This document shows, one piece after another, positions 32,801 to 45,700 of a DNA stretch of 64,000 nt. This stretch comes from Tetranychus cinnabarinus. Lineage: Eukaryota > Arthropoda > Arachnida > Trombidiformes > Tetranychidae. Under the pieces are notes generated by a model that saw only the letters and a list, made by a program, of their open reading frames with translations, did not search any database and was not told the origin of the DNA. The position numbers and the translations under genes are program-made. Positions within the stretch are counted from its first letter, which is position 1. Each line of letters starts with the position of its first letter. The stretch covers positions 7,936,001 through 8,000,000 of the forward strand of contig WHVY01000005.1 in assembly GCA_022266195.1 (NCBI GenBank). Reading direction: 5' to 3'.

Positions 32801-35800
32801 GGCAGCTTTTTTCATTGTGGAAACTAAACTTAATTACAAATGATAATTATCCCCAAACTGAAACAATGTTTAATCTTGATTTTAATGGTGAAACAAATTC
32901 ATTTATCACTATTAATAATTCATTTTGTTCAACGTTAAGGTTGTGATTAACGATTGAATTGAAAGAGTTAAATGAAAAATCAGAGTTTTTATTGATTTCA
33001 CTGTTTAAGTTAATTTGTTTTCATGTTTCTAAATGAAAAAAAAACTTCACTTTCATCTCTTGAGTAACTACAAAATGTTAGACAATATTGCATTGTAAGA
33101 TTCAATTTAACAATTGATTTAATCCTCATCTTTATGAAACAACTTCAATTGAAGGAGAAGATGAAAAAAGAGAGAAAAGATTAAAAGTTCAATGAAATCG
33201 AATGAACAAGATTCTGATTCTGATTTCCTTCATTTTCTCGTTACTATCAATTTTATCAGTGAAGATGAAGGAAAAATGTTATATCGAAAGAAATCAATCA
33301 GATTATTGGTGGTAAATATTAATGGTGGACTCACACTGAATAAGAAAGTTGATATTGTCTAAGTAAATACTCGGTGGTTCAGTCAACTATCCACTCTTGA
33401 AAGTCCATTTAATGTGATGAAAATCAGGACTTCACAGCATTCGATTAATGTTAAAGATTCGATGGTTTCGTAAAAAAAACTAAATATTCATGTGTGTGGA
33501 GACAGGTCATGACCTGTTTCTGGTTGCTCTGTAAACCTGGTGGACATGAGTAGCACAAGCGTTTCAAGATCAGTAGGTTAAGGTGTACCTTTTAGGGCCT
33601 TGGATCTTGTTAGAGAGTGTGCAATACACTCAAGTCTCTCGAGTTTTGCGTCATTGAGCTAGTGCTGGTGACTGTGACAGCAGTCACATTGGAAGTGAAT
33701 CTCTGCTTGTCATGAACTCTAACGAATCAGACTAGTCTTTCGTCGTTGTCTGTTTCTTCACCTGGTGTTGAAACAACTCATGGATTCTGTGGCCAGTAGA
33801 TCGGAGCCTGGCATGTCTATCATGCCTATCATGTAACTTAAGCAATTTAATGGCGAAACGAGTTTACACAATTTCATTAAATTTATTTGATTCAGTTGAG
33901 TCTCCTCAAGGTAGATGATAATCTGACAGGCTGTTACTTTCATGGGAATGATGAGAGTGAAGATTGAATTGAGTAACGATTTTTTGTTTACAAGTTACAT
34001 GAGTCTGCATCTCAATCGTGAGAGTAATATAGATGAGAAGCGAATTTATCGACTCTTCAGGCTATAATGAGCAACATGAAACTCCCTCTGAAATAAACAG
34101 ATAATAATATACTGTATCTAATGTTAAATTGTTTTTCTTCATTCTTTTCACTTTTGTTTTCATGCTTTGTCTGTTTTTGTCCAATTAGTTGTTCAATTGA
34201 TGATGATGATGAAAATAAAGATATATATATAAATGATTTATCGATTTATTTGAGGAAAAAAATCTATTATTTGATTGCTACTGGGAGTGAAAAAGAAGTC
34301 TTTAGAATTGAATAAGAGGATGGAAAAGTGAAAATGAAGGTTTATGTTTGGGTTTAAGATGAAAGACAATGTTCAATGTTACATGATTGATACTCATGGA
34401 AACAAATCATCGCCATTATCAATATCATTAGAATAATAAACATCATTGTTATCTCTTGATTCGGGCTGATTGATCAATAAATCAAATGAAAGAGCTAAAA
34501 GATTATTAATTGATATCATTTTAAAACATTATTCAAATTAATGGATCAATTTGTTAGATATTTGGTTAGAGTTTCGTGCAATGTTCAATAAGTTCACACT
34601 TATTTTCCTGTTTTTCATACATTTTTCAACAGTTTATCATTTCAATGACTTGCAAGTTGAGTTTGATTGAGTTTAAATTGAATTACCATGTGAAGGGAAG
34701 CAATGAAAAGTGAAGAATGAGCAATGAAAAAACAACAAAATTAATTTGGTTAAGAGTTGAGTTACTGAATCTTCGGGTTCGCTATTGAACAATGCAAACA
34801 AAAACATATTAACTAAACAGATTATATCATCAACTTGGTGTGTAACTTGAAATGTAAGGTAATCGAGTTTGGGAAAGAAACGAAAATTGGACCAAAGAAG
34901 AAGAGAGAAGATGGAAGAATATGAAAATTATAAAAAAAGAAGCTCAAAATTCTGACGTGTCTTCACTTTGCTCAAAAAATCCTCAAGTCTTCAGTGAGTG
35001 AAATGAGTTTTGAAAGGGCTCTTCAGCTACCTTTATCATTATCATCATCATTATCATCGTCTTCTTCTTCTTCCTCTTTTCTTTATTTTTTACGCCAACA
35101 ACAAACTTTTTGTGTATAAAATCAATAAACTGACAGACAATTTAAATTTCATCTTCTACTTTCTTTAACTCATGGAGACAGAGGAATGGAAAGAGGAATG
35201 AAAATGATTATCAGAACAGGATAGTTCAAGGGTTGAGGAAACAACAATATAATGATTAGAATGGAATAGACTTGTTTGGCTCTTTAGTTCAGGTAAAAAT
35301 GGTTCAGTTTTGGACGATGAAAGTGATCAACTAAATAACTAAGTTAACTTGCTCTTAAGTTTGCTTCAACAAAGAAACCATTTCTAAAGAAAATGCAAAA
35401 AAACCAGAAAAGATGAACATCTTTCAGAAACAAAAGATGGGAACATTTGAAGCAACTTTAAGGTTGAAAATTATTGATGTTTCAACTGAATTTCAACAGA
35501 CAAGTTGAATTATTTCCATTGCTATTGAATGAGTAATTCAGAAGTTGTAAAAGCTTTTATTTTGGATATTTTAATAGAATAAATCATTTGAATGTAAAGA
35601 TTAAAATACGATTATGGGATTTAAAAACAAAGGCTGACTAAGAATTGAACTGATCATAATTAATGTTATCAGGCAAGTCTGTCGATACAAAAATCACACT
35701 TAATTATTTCAATGAATAAAGTCACTGAAACAATATTTAGTTCAAGTTGAAAAGAGCAAAATAAAGACATTAATTTTTGAATAAAATTGGAAAGAAACTG

Positions 35801-38507
35801 ATTCAATTGATAAATTTGAAGATTCATTGAAAGAGATTTGCTCTGAAAATTGAGTTTCAGAGGATAAATATCAAGTTAACTTATCTTCTAACAATGTAAT
35901 GAAAGGTTCAAGATTTCAATTTATTTAAAAATAAAGATTCGAATGAAGATTCATGCTTAATCAGCATTTATATAAATAGTAAAATGAAGATTCGTTTTAT
36001 TCGATCTTCTTTATCAAATCATTGAAAGAGAAACTTGTTGACGTTTCATCATTTTCATTGGGAATATTCAATGAGACAAAAAGATCATTCATCTTGTTAT
36101 AACATTTTCAGTGTTGAACAGTTCAATTAAGAAGCAAATCTATTATCACTTATTGATCAAATTTCAAGTTGAAAGACCAAAAAACACTTTAAATTACAAT
36201 TTAAGTTTCAATATTATTAGTGAATAAAGTAATGAAGAAAAGGGTGAAAAATATTTCATTTCTAGGTTTTCCAACTTATCGACTTTTCCTGAAATCTCAA
36301 AAGTTGAACATTCTCACAGACTTGATACCCAAATGGCAACTCTATCAATGGTTAGATGAAGCTTGAAGTCTCATGATTTTAGTTGAATGTGAATGTTGTT
36401 TGTTGAAACTGGTTGGATTGATGGCCATGAATGTTATTGAAATAAACTCACCAAATATTGTTCATCCATACAATCAATGTGAGGTCCAATAACAGTAAAA
36501 TACTTCATTCCCTGAGGCGGCGATGCATATGGAATGTCAATGGTAACTTTAACATAATAACGGATGGTACATGGTCTCGCCTCAAAACTACATGGTAATG
36601 AGGTTTCCGGAAGTTGAAAATTGAACGGAAATGAATGATGTCCTCGAGGAAGAATAGGCACAGTTCCTTCATTTTTTTCTGAGAAATCAGTTGAAAGAGT
36701 TTGCATCAGTTAAAAGTGATTCAACAAGTTGATTAAACAGTGGATATTTATTGATTAGTAATATGGAAAAGAGGATAAACAGGAGAAACAGAAACTAATA
36801 GCAAACTGAACAAACAAAATGTCTCAATGAATGTGTCTGTAAACAGCTTTTCCTTTTCCACATCAATTAGATTTTGTTTTTGCATCAACAATAATCTGGT
36901 AAATCATCAACTTTCAACCAATCAATCAACCATTAACTTTCAACTGAACCTTTGCTCGAGTGAAATACGATATTTACATTTTGGACGCAAACATAATTTA
37001 CATTAAATTCAATGTTGACATTTTTTCCATGGTTCATTGTTTTCTGGTTTGTTTGGACACACAAGTGTTTACCTTTTTTCATTTTACAAATTGGTTCCAT
37101 TAAACGATCTTTTTTTGATTACCTTTTCAACTAACAGTCTGATTTAATCAACGATGAGGGTTATTATTGATATTATCAAATGGAGACAAATTGAATTGGT
37201 AAAATAATAAACTGTTAAGTATCAGCATTTCAGTTTCTCGGTTTTCCTCTTCTTCTCTTTCTAATCCTGAATGTATTTATGAATAAAACTCTTATCTTTT
37301 TTTCCTCATGAATTAAATATCAAGACTGACCAAAACTTGGAGACCATTTTGATCAATTGATGATAAATTTTGACAAATTTAATCGCAACTCTCATTAATA
37401 ACATGGCAACAACTGTTAATCTGTTTTATTTAAAAGAAGAGGATTATTAATGAAATTAATCAACTTACCTTTACCCCAAATCACAACTCGATCATCAATG
37501 AATATTTGATCATCTTTTACGGTTCGACGTTCACCACTAACTACAACCTTCCATTCTGAATGAGCTTTCCCTCTAAGCTGAACTTTAATTGCTGCAGATT
37601 AATCACAATTGTTGAAATTCAAAGTATTAATATTAAGTAAAAGTACAAGGAATGAGGAGAGAAGAGAAGAAATGAAATGACAATTTATTATTCAATCCTT
37701 TCGTTTCTCCTTTTGTTACTTTGTTTTATTTTATTCTCTTGATAATTCATTTCATTTCAATTATTAATTCCCATTTTTATCTCATTCTCTTCGTGGATTA
37801 TCAAGCAACTATTGCCACACTTCAACCAGATTGACTATTCATTTGAATTCCCTGAATAAGATTAACATTGATTTTCGATTGAGAAAATGGTGCTTCAACT
37901 GAAAGCTTATTTTGCATTCAATTGATAGTGAATTTTGTTTGAAGAAAGAGAGGAAATCCTGACTCATAATTTTTCTGTTTTCTATTTCAATCTTCATTCT
38001 TTCATGGGAATCTTTAATTCTTGTAAGTTATCTTTTCTTCTCTTTTTATGTGCAAATCATTTTCATGTTAGGAGAAAAAATGGAAAGCAAAAGAAAGAAA
38101 ATTTGGACAAAATGAATTTCAATGGAAGCCTTAAACCAAAATGAAAGAATGAATATTTTGTTTGCAAGTGAATTCTTTTCTTGACTCAAGGAAAAGTGTC
38201 GTGATTCTGGAACAAGGTTCATCATGCAAAATGAAATTACCTGAAACAGCAAAGGTATTTTGAGAAATGGCTTTCAATTGTGATAAATTAATGCTGGGAT
38301 TGTAAATGAATATGCAAAGGAATGTATAAAATTACAATAAAAGAGGAAAGACAGGGAATAATGGAGTTGAAATGAAATGATGAAACGAAACTAACCTTTG
38401 AGCTTGAAATTTTCAACTGTTTGAAGGATTACCTGTCCATTGAGTGTTTCACCGGCATAATACATTTCCTTTTCCAATCTTATATCAAATTCACTGATGT
38501 AATCCAT
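29812..38507 (-). CDS. Alpha-arrestin (arrestin domain-containing protein), 7 coding exons
   Basis: Coding exons are 38507-38396, 37591-37469, 36678-36452, 31797-31618, 30722-30525, 30415-30301 and 30035-29812, joining to 1179 nt (392 residues) with every phase matching. The N-terminal arrestin fold includes FDIRLEKEMYYAGETLNGQV, LRGKAHSEWK, LPRGHHSFPFNFQLPE and CTIRYYVKVTID. The C-terminal fold includes LERSAYCCGESIKFKA, MPPTLNGVCRLLSIYYVLK and DFPITIATCPFRIP. Alpha-arrestins are cytosolic adaptors for endosomal sorting and usually recruit NEDD4-type ligases through PPxY motifs. No PPxY is present here, and the tail is a short Ser/Gly/Lys-rich stretch. Introns are large for this window (4654, 894, 804 and 790 bases), and one carries a MITE. 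The last exon also has a longer overlapping open frame, which is a shadow. Confidence 0.92.
30816..30986. mobile_element. 171-bp MITE with 24-bp perfect terminal inverted repeats (TA target)
   Basis: The ends are perfect inverted repeats of 24 bases beginning CAGGGTGGCGAGAAAG (30816-30839 and 30963-30986), flanked on both sides by TA (30814-30815 and 30987-30988). This is the hallmark of a Tc1/mariner-superfamily non-autonomous element. It carries no coding capacity. It lies in an intron of the arrestin gene, about 90 bases from the 3' splice site (minus strand). Confidence 0.9.
33480..33850. other. Compositionally distinct segment in the arrestin intron
   Basis: This stretch is visibly richer in G and C than the AT-rich intron around it. 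It contains a perfect 16-base palindrome, ACAGGTCATGACCTGT, at 33502-33517 and a short hairpin near 33670 (GTGACTGTGACAGCAGTCAC). No open frame or tRNA-like boxes are convincing. It may be a decayed mobile element or a regulatory block. Confidence 0.3.
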
Positions 38508-40316
38508 CTTTATCACTGATGTAAATAATTGATATTTGGCACAATAATAATGATAAGAATAATAATCAAGATTGAAAGATTTAGTTTTCTAGTACGCAAC
38601 TCATGTTCATTCTGAGTTCATGTTACTTTGAATCACTCAAAACCATGTGATGCTAAAGAAGGGAAAAAGAAGAATGAGAAGAAGAGAAAAAAGAGAGAAA
38701 CATTACCTTCTTTCTTCTTTACTCTTCTCTTTCGCATTTTCATTTTCATCTTCTTCTTCATCTTCTTTTCCCATCTTCTTTGTTCAAAAGCAACAAATCT
38801 CATGGAATCACAGAATCTATTCACATTTCATTCGTTTCTTCATCTTTTCATCTCTTTCTCACTTTCTTTTTCTCTTTCTTTTCCCTTTTCCATGATTATC
38901 ATCTTTCCATATTTATGCATCTTTGCTCTCAATCTTATCTGCTTCAAAAAGTTCTGGTTCAACTTGAAAAGGTTGAAAGGTAAGATCTTTGGGTTAAAAT
39001 ATGAATACAAATGTAACTTTAAACAGTTACATTGTCTAACAAATTAGGAACCTTCTGAATTTGATGGAAAACAGAATATCAGTTATGGAAATATTCAGAC
39101 CAATATTAATAAACATTTAACTACATTTAATTGAAAATTATTAAGATGTTTGCTCTTTAATCGCTAGAAGAGACATTGTTTTGTATTGTTATTATTATAG
39201 TTTTTGAAACAGTTATGATAATTATCATTATCAATATAAAAGTGTAATTAAAAATCGAAATAATTATTTCCTCGGAACAAAATTTCATGCAATACTGAGC
39301 TCTTTATTGAACTTAATCTTGCATTCAAATCCAACATGTAATAAGTTAGATATTTACATGCATTCATTGCAAGATCAGAGTAAGATTGAAAATATATTTT
39401 AAAATCATATACATGGAGTCCATTTTTAACGGTCCTTTATTTTCACGTATGAAGTCATTATTAAAAGCTTAATTTTTAAAATGTGATAAGTTTCAGTTAT
39501 TCAAATTTTATTTGAACTAATAAATATGTGTCAATTTTTGGTTGCACCACCTTACATTTATTAATGATATCGCATATAATTTCAAATTTAATTTGAATAG
39601 AAATATTAATATTTGTTAAATATTTTTTTTTCTTGTTTATACTAGTATCATCTATGGACAATACACTTTAAACCTTCCTTCTGTGAGTCGAGTCTTTCAT
39701 CAAATCATTGTGTCGTGTAATTTTAATTATATCTCTAATTGATCAACTCTATTTCCTTGCTATTATCATCTGTACTACACTTTAAACCTTGCTTTACTCT
39801 TTCGGTCTTCTCGTGTCGTCTTTTGTTACTCTTTGGTGATACCTCTTCTTATAGTCTCTATGCTCTCATACTGTACCTGAGTCAAACACTCTTTGTTGCC
39901 ACCAGTGATTTCCGCTTCCCCTCATGTTACCAATTTTTATTTAAGCTGTCATTTAGTGTGAATTTACTCTGGTAACATTTAATTTCAAATATTTTTCATC
40001 CGACACTTACAGTGGAGTTACAGTTAGAGTTATGAACATGGCACTGGCATTATCGGGTCAGAAAAATTTTGCGATTTCAGAAAATGACCTTTTAATGTCA
40101 ATTAGAGGTCAAATAAAGAATTAACCTTGAGCGTTCAAACTGTTCGCTGTGCAATCTGGATAAGCTTATGGTTCAAGTCTGAAGTCTGTAGCACTAACCG
40201 TTCGTGAGTTATGCCTGCATGAAGGCGTAAAATGAAAAAAACGCCCGGTACACCATCACTTTCAATTCACCTTTATTTCACCTAAACATTTCATATTTTG
40301 CTTCAATCTCATTTAG
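38508..40316. other. Gene-free region upstream of the arrestin gene
   Basis: Presumably holds the arrestin promoter and 5' UTR. 38640-38900 is low complexity (purine-rich, then T/C-rich) and produces several long but meaningless frames. A 15-base motif, TACACTTTAAACCTT, occurs twice near 39661 and 39777. No genes are supported. Confidence 0.4.
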
Positions 40317-40509
40317 GGTTGCGAAATGGAAGAAAGAACATGCTGGTAAACCTGAATACTCAGAAATGACTCAAGATTTAGTCAATCTTTTCAAAGAAGG
40401 AAAATTATGAACACCTAAGGTGACACCTTTCAAGTTTGAAGATTACAAAGAAGCTATACGGAAAGCTACTGCACCTTTTGTCCAAGGAAAAGTCATTCTT
40501 ACACCTTGA
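40317..40509 (+). pseudogene. Broken last exon of mitochondrial trans-2-enoyl-CoA reductase (MECR)
   Basis: After a clean acceptor (TTCAATCTCATTTAG), the frame reads VAKWKKEHAGKPEY, then DLVNLFKEGKL, an in-frame TGA (40408-40410), then FKFEDYKEAIRKATAPF and VILTP with a second stop. This matches the C-terminus of MECR, the fatty-acid synthesis II enoyl reductase. No upstream MECR exons were recognised. Because the intron boundary is kept, it looks like a duplicated genomic fragment rather than a retrocopy. The open frame is otherwise intact, so the break may be recent. Confidence 0.75.
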
Positions 40510-40609
40510 AATGTAATAAAATACAGTATTCTGAATCATGCTACCATCTAGGTGAACTAAAAGGGGCAACAACTAGAAATGAAGGGGTAAAATGTAAAAA
40601 AGTAAACAA

Positions 40610-41760
40610 AATATTCATTGAGTAAAACCACAATTTTGCCGACAGTTGCCAATGACTTTTTGATCTAATGAATTGTAGCTTTCGTTTACTAGTTTTATCG
40701 CTTTGTATAAATCTATTTTTGTATTCATTTCTTCACCAATATTTGCTTGTTTGTAACAAGCTACCAAATGCCAAAATGCTTTTATATTTCGATTCAAAGG
40801 CTGCAATGATGTCTGCATCGAGAGGCTGAGTGACAGCAGTTGTATTTGGAGGAAGATAAATTGGTACGATATTTTTCTGACAATCACTTCTGTGACCACT
40901 AAAATTATCAAGGAAAAGTAAAGCTTTTGTATTTTTTCAAGGATTAATCTGTCCATTTATTGGACCCAGTCGGTGAAAATATCTGGCTTCGTCCAGGCAT
41001 TTTTGTTACTCCGATAGATAACCATTTCTTCAACATCATTTTTATCTTTGAAGCACCTCCGTTTGCGTGAAGATCCAATTACACGGTGCTCAAATGGCTT
41101 CTTAAACTTTAAAGTTCTATAATTTTTTTAATTCAACTATTTTTTGAAATTTTTTTTATTGATAATTTCTAAGTTTAAAAGGATATTAAATCGAATTTCC
41201 AAAATATTCCTGTGTAGTGATAACAAGGAGCAAAAGTTAACGAAATGGTCACCTATTTTTTCAATTTTTTGTTTCGTCGTTTTAGCTACTTTTTTTAGAT
41301 ATTGCTCTTTTCAGGTCAAAAATTTTTTTAGCTCAAAAGGTAGTGATTCATTCAGAGGATCTCATCAAAAGAAATCAGAATTCAATTTAATTGCCTAAAA
41401 TCTGGTTCAACCACTAATTTGCGCATTTTCTGGCAAAAATCAGAAAGTTTAAGAAACGTGATTTCAAATTTTTGATCACGGTAATCGAATTCCTTTCGTG
41501 TCTGGAAGAACCAGAAAAAAATCATAGATTTTGCTTCAGCCGTTAGCGCGTTATTAAAATTCAAAGTTTAAAAGCTCATTTGAGCACCGTGTATTAAAGG
41601 TTTGAATTTATTTCCATCACTTGCTACACAAAATAGAATAGTAATTCTTTCTTTTTTCACTTTAATATTATTTTTTACTCCAAGTGGATGAAGTTACGAT
41701 CTTCGAGCCTGATTTCGGTACTCCAAACCATCAACTTTCATAAGCGTTAAAGAGTAAATA
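40610..41760 (-). mobile_element. Relic of a pogo/Tigger-type DDE transposase, interrupted by a MITE
   Basis: Minus-strand fragments in shifting frames match Tigger/jerky-like transposases. In order: KERITILFCVASDGNKFKPL (about 41595-41660), IGSSRKRRCFKDKND with YRSNKNAWTKPDIFTDWV and a stop (about 40960-41080), then ALLFLDNFSGH (Asp of the DDE triad) and VPIYLPPNTTAVTQPLDADII (about 40790-40920). Stops and frameshifts show it is dead. The 41082-41591 segment is a later insertion. Outer ends and inverted repeats of the Tigger element were not identified. Confidence 0.85.
41082..41591. mobile_element. 510-bp MITE nested in the Tigger relic
   Basis: The ends are inverted repeats: the first 15 bases (CACGGTGCTCAAATG) are perfect, and similarity extends to about 30 bases with a few mismatches. 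TA duplications flank it (41080-41081 and 41592-41593). Removing the element plus one TA makes the two transposase pieces read through in one frame as KPLIIGSSRKRRCF, which fixes the boundaries. Internal frames have no homology, so it is non-autonomous. Confidence 0.9.
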
Positions 41761-42797
41761 ATACATAATATAATAATACATCATTTAGTTTTGTCCTCCG
41801 CAACCCTCCCAGGCATGATAACCGAGTTTACTCAACTTATAAAGAATAATGAATCATCTATCATATGCACTGTTTAATTGCTTGAAATGAGATAAAAAAT
41901 TAACAAGGAAAAGCTTAACACATATGATAAAACAAAAACATGCTATAACGTCTACTGCGATCAGATTATTTGTATGATAGTCATAAAAATAAACTGTTAA
42001 ACGAGCACGAATTGCTAGTGCTCAATAACAGGCTCAAATCCAATTATTAATATATCGGGTTAAATCCAAAATCTGGTGGGAGTGAAATACAGATGCACGT
42101 AGTTGAACCTACAAAAACCCTTCTAATCAACCAGCATCAAAAATGACAATCACAGTGTTGACTCCATCTATTGATGGGTGATCCCACCTTTTCAAGTTCC
42201 CTGAATGAGCAAATGCAAAAAGATTCGAGTTACAGCTGTACGAGTTGTGACTTGGTGATCTTATTATGGCCATGAAAATATAAGTTCATTTGTACGTTCA
42301 TTTCTCTGTTACACAATTAGTTATAAAATCAGATCACAGTTCAATCTTTAGTGCTTTCTGTACAGTTATGGAACCAGATTTTTTATCAAATCCATTGTCT
42401 GATTTGACTTTTATAATCTAACAGAAAATAAACTAACTTTGAAATAAAATTTTCTGTGGATGTACACTAGGTTACATCGATTTTCGGTTAAAGCACTTGC
42501 TCCGAGCTACAAATTATCTTTCACTGAGTCGCTTTTCGATTTATCGGTATTCATTGAAAAAGTTTAGTTAAAAACAATAAATTATTTGATTAAGATCACT
42601 TTTCCTCAATCGAATGCTATTGAACAAAAATATTTGATCGTGTTTGGCGTCCATTCAAATTTACAAATTGAGTTGATTAAGTCACAGGTTCCGTTTGGAG
42701 GGAAACATAAGAATCGTTGTTAAGTTTTCTGTTGATCTCGGATTGACTTTCAATCAGTTACGATGAAAATGTACTTCAATATCTTTTTTGTTTCTTT
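41761..42797. other. Gene-free region
   Basis: AT-rich, 3' of the Ig-domain gene. Probably includes remnants of the Tigger element on its left side. Nothing codable was seen. Confidence 0.4.
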
Positions 42798-45700
42798 TCA
42801 TATTCCGAGTCCTTCTTCTTCCTCTTCCTGTTCCATTGCATATCTTGATCGGTATCCAAGACTCATGATGATGTAGAAGAAGAGCATTATCGATGGAATC
42901 ATTCCAACAATGAAGCCAGTTATATTGGGTCGTTTGAATTTGTATTCAGCGTATTCTCGAGATGAAGTTGCTGCAATAAATGAGATAAAAAACATTCAAA
43001 ATCAATATCTTATTGATCTTCATTGCTAATGAAAATGCAATTTCTTGACTTTCAATGTCAAATCGACTAACGACTGTATTCCCTACTAGATTATCCTTGA
43101 CTTAATTTGTGTCTTATTCTGAGCAAAGCGGAATATTGATTTTCAATAATTTATGATAATTTATATAATTACTTAAATGAGAAGCAAAAATTTATGGACT
43201 AATAATCAGTCGTTTAGTCAATTGCGCAAATTAGTAAAGGTGATATTACCGATAACTTGAAAAGACATGGATTCGCCTTGTTCGGTTGATGAGTTGCTTT
43301 TAATAGCACAAGTGTAAAGGCCACTTGCATTGGCGCTGTTGATCGTTATTTTGAGTACATTTAAGATTATAAATGAATTTATTGAGTTGTGAAAAATTTG
43401 ATATTCAGTATCACTGACTAATTCAGCTGATGGTTGTGATGATATTGTAAGATTGTCCTTCATCCAGATAACTTCATTCGAGTCTCTGGATTCCAGTAAA
43501 CAGGCAAGTTTCACTTCTTCTCCAATGACATATTCGACTTTGATATCTTGATTCGAAGATGAATCGGGTTCATCTGAATAATCAAACAAAAAACAAAAAA
43601 GTTAATTTCACAATTGAAATAACTCAAGAATTGGTTGAAGGATATTTCTAGCTCTTTGATTCGGTGAAATGTCACGCATTTTCATTTAGTTTATTTTCAA
43701 TCAATTTTTGATGTTACATCTCAAGAAATAATTATTGTAAAATCAAGAAGAAAAAGTTTTGTCTTTCATTCGAAAACTTTGATGCAGGTCGAAAGAGCAT
43801 GAAGATCAATTAAACTTGTGAAATTGAAGTTTGACAGTTTTGTTTGATCTTAAGTTCTTTGTATCATGATATTTTCAAGTTTCAAGCTATCAAGTCGAGT
43901 GATTAAAATTTAAATTATTAATGATTTCAGTTGAGATAAAAATAGACTGACATTGAAAATGGACGCTTTATTTAATAGTTTAATCAATGATGCCGTGAAA
44001 TTGTTTCAAGTATGTCAAGGTTACAACAAAGCTGTGCAAAGAAATGAATGATTTATTACAGAACTGAATAAAAGCATTTTATAGATCGTATAATTGTTCA
44101 ATGTTTCTGGTCTCGATTTAGTCCATTTCTTGCTATTAATAAGCAACTTTATACTGTTAGCTGTTATTTATTTATTGTATTCATTGGTGTAATATTTCGC
44201 TGTTTGAGTTTTGCTCATGAAATCAGTGAACCTTCTGCAATTGGTCATTCTTATTATGCTTATTGAGAAGCCGAGGTATTGAATATTGATTGATTGTTGG
44301 AATGACGAACGAACTGATGAACTTTGGTGATTGCATATTGATCAATATTTTAATGTCAATCTAGATATAGATTTTCGGCTTTCTTGGAGTGGTTGTGACC
44401 ATAAGAAAAGTGATATTTTATCGAACCTAACCTTGATAAGTTGAACGATGACAATTTGATTGATCTGACTAAAAGGTGAGATTGGTCGATCGATGGACAG
44501 GATAAAAATAAGAATTGTGTATTCTTTTAGAACTGAACGTGATTATGCTTTTCCTTATCTTCAGCTAATTCAATCGAAACTCAAGGAAAAATTTCGTCTA
44601 GAATTATCTATTGATATTTCCCCTTCAATCGAAATAATTTTTGCTTCATTGACGATATTGATCAACTATTAAAATAATATTAACTGCAGCACAATTTTCA
44701 AGGCTCTAATCAATAGTAATCAATCTGAATTTGAATTGTCGCTTTTGAAGGTTAAAAGCTAGTGCAGTGAATTAAAATATAAAATATTTATTAAGAAATT
44801 AATAATTAACTGTTAAAACAATCGATCTTCTGTTGACAAAATTTTTTTTGTTTTATTAATGGAAAGAGTCATGACAATTAGTCAAAACTGATCCTAAATG
44901 TGTGATCGTTGTTGATTCAAGATCAATCAATATTCGTGTTCTAAGCTTGTAAAAGGACTTTTGCTGAGTTTGATGAAAGTCGATGCGTTTGGTGCTGGGA
45001 AAAGTTGAAAGTACTGTTATGCATATCGATTGAAACTATTTTGACTTTTAAATGAAAAGGTCGAGCTTCTTCTTCTGATTCAAGGGCTGAACTATTAATG
45101 AAACGGATTGAGACTTACTTGGAGCAACTATAATTATTTCTTGATGATTTTGAGGATTAACGTCATTGCTCTTTTCATTATTCACATCATTATCACCACT
45201 ATTGTCATCACTATTATTCTCATCGAACAATGTTTTCCTTCGGTGTTTATTGGCTTTTGATAATGATAGATCATCTGGAAAAGTGTCTTTTTTGGAGAGT
45301 TGAGTACAAAAAACAATTTCACCTTTCATGCAAATAGCATTTACAGGAGAAGAGTCAGATTCCTTTGAAGAGGGATAAAATTTACCTGAAACTAGAAACA
45401 AGAAATTGAATAAAAATTTTGAAATATTAATGTTACATAAAAGGATTTAAAAAAATATCTAAATAGTTGAATACATATGGAAACATTCTTGCCATTTTGT
45501 TTCAATTAAATGAGCTTTTCAATTTCATTTCATTTCATTTGTATAACCAAAAGATTATGTGTTGCATGAATATTTCAGGGTAAAACTATTTAATAATTGG
45601 CTAAGAAACTCACCTTTAATCAAAGTCCTCGATTTGCTCGTCTCTTCAATTGAATCAAAGTTAATGTTATCACCGTTGGCTGATTCAGTAAAACACAATT

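Noticed and set aside
33480..33850. Possible tRNA-derived SINE
   Set aside because: One sequence resembles an A box, but no B box was found and no poly(A) or tandem tail is present.
38628..39047. Long overlapping frames on both strands rich in Lys/Arg or Phe/Ser
   Set aside because: They come from purine- and pyrimidine-rich low-complexity DNA; no homology, no coherent start or splice context.
41144..41564. Frames on both strands within the 510-bp MITE
   Set aside because: No similarity to transposases; the element is non-autonomous.
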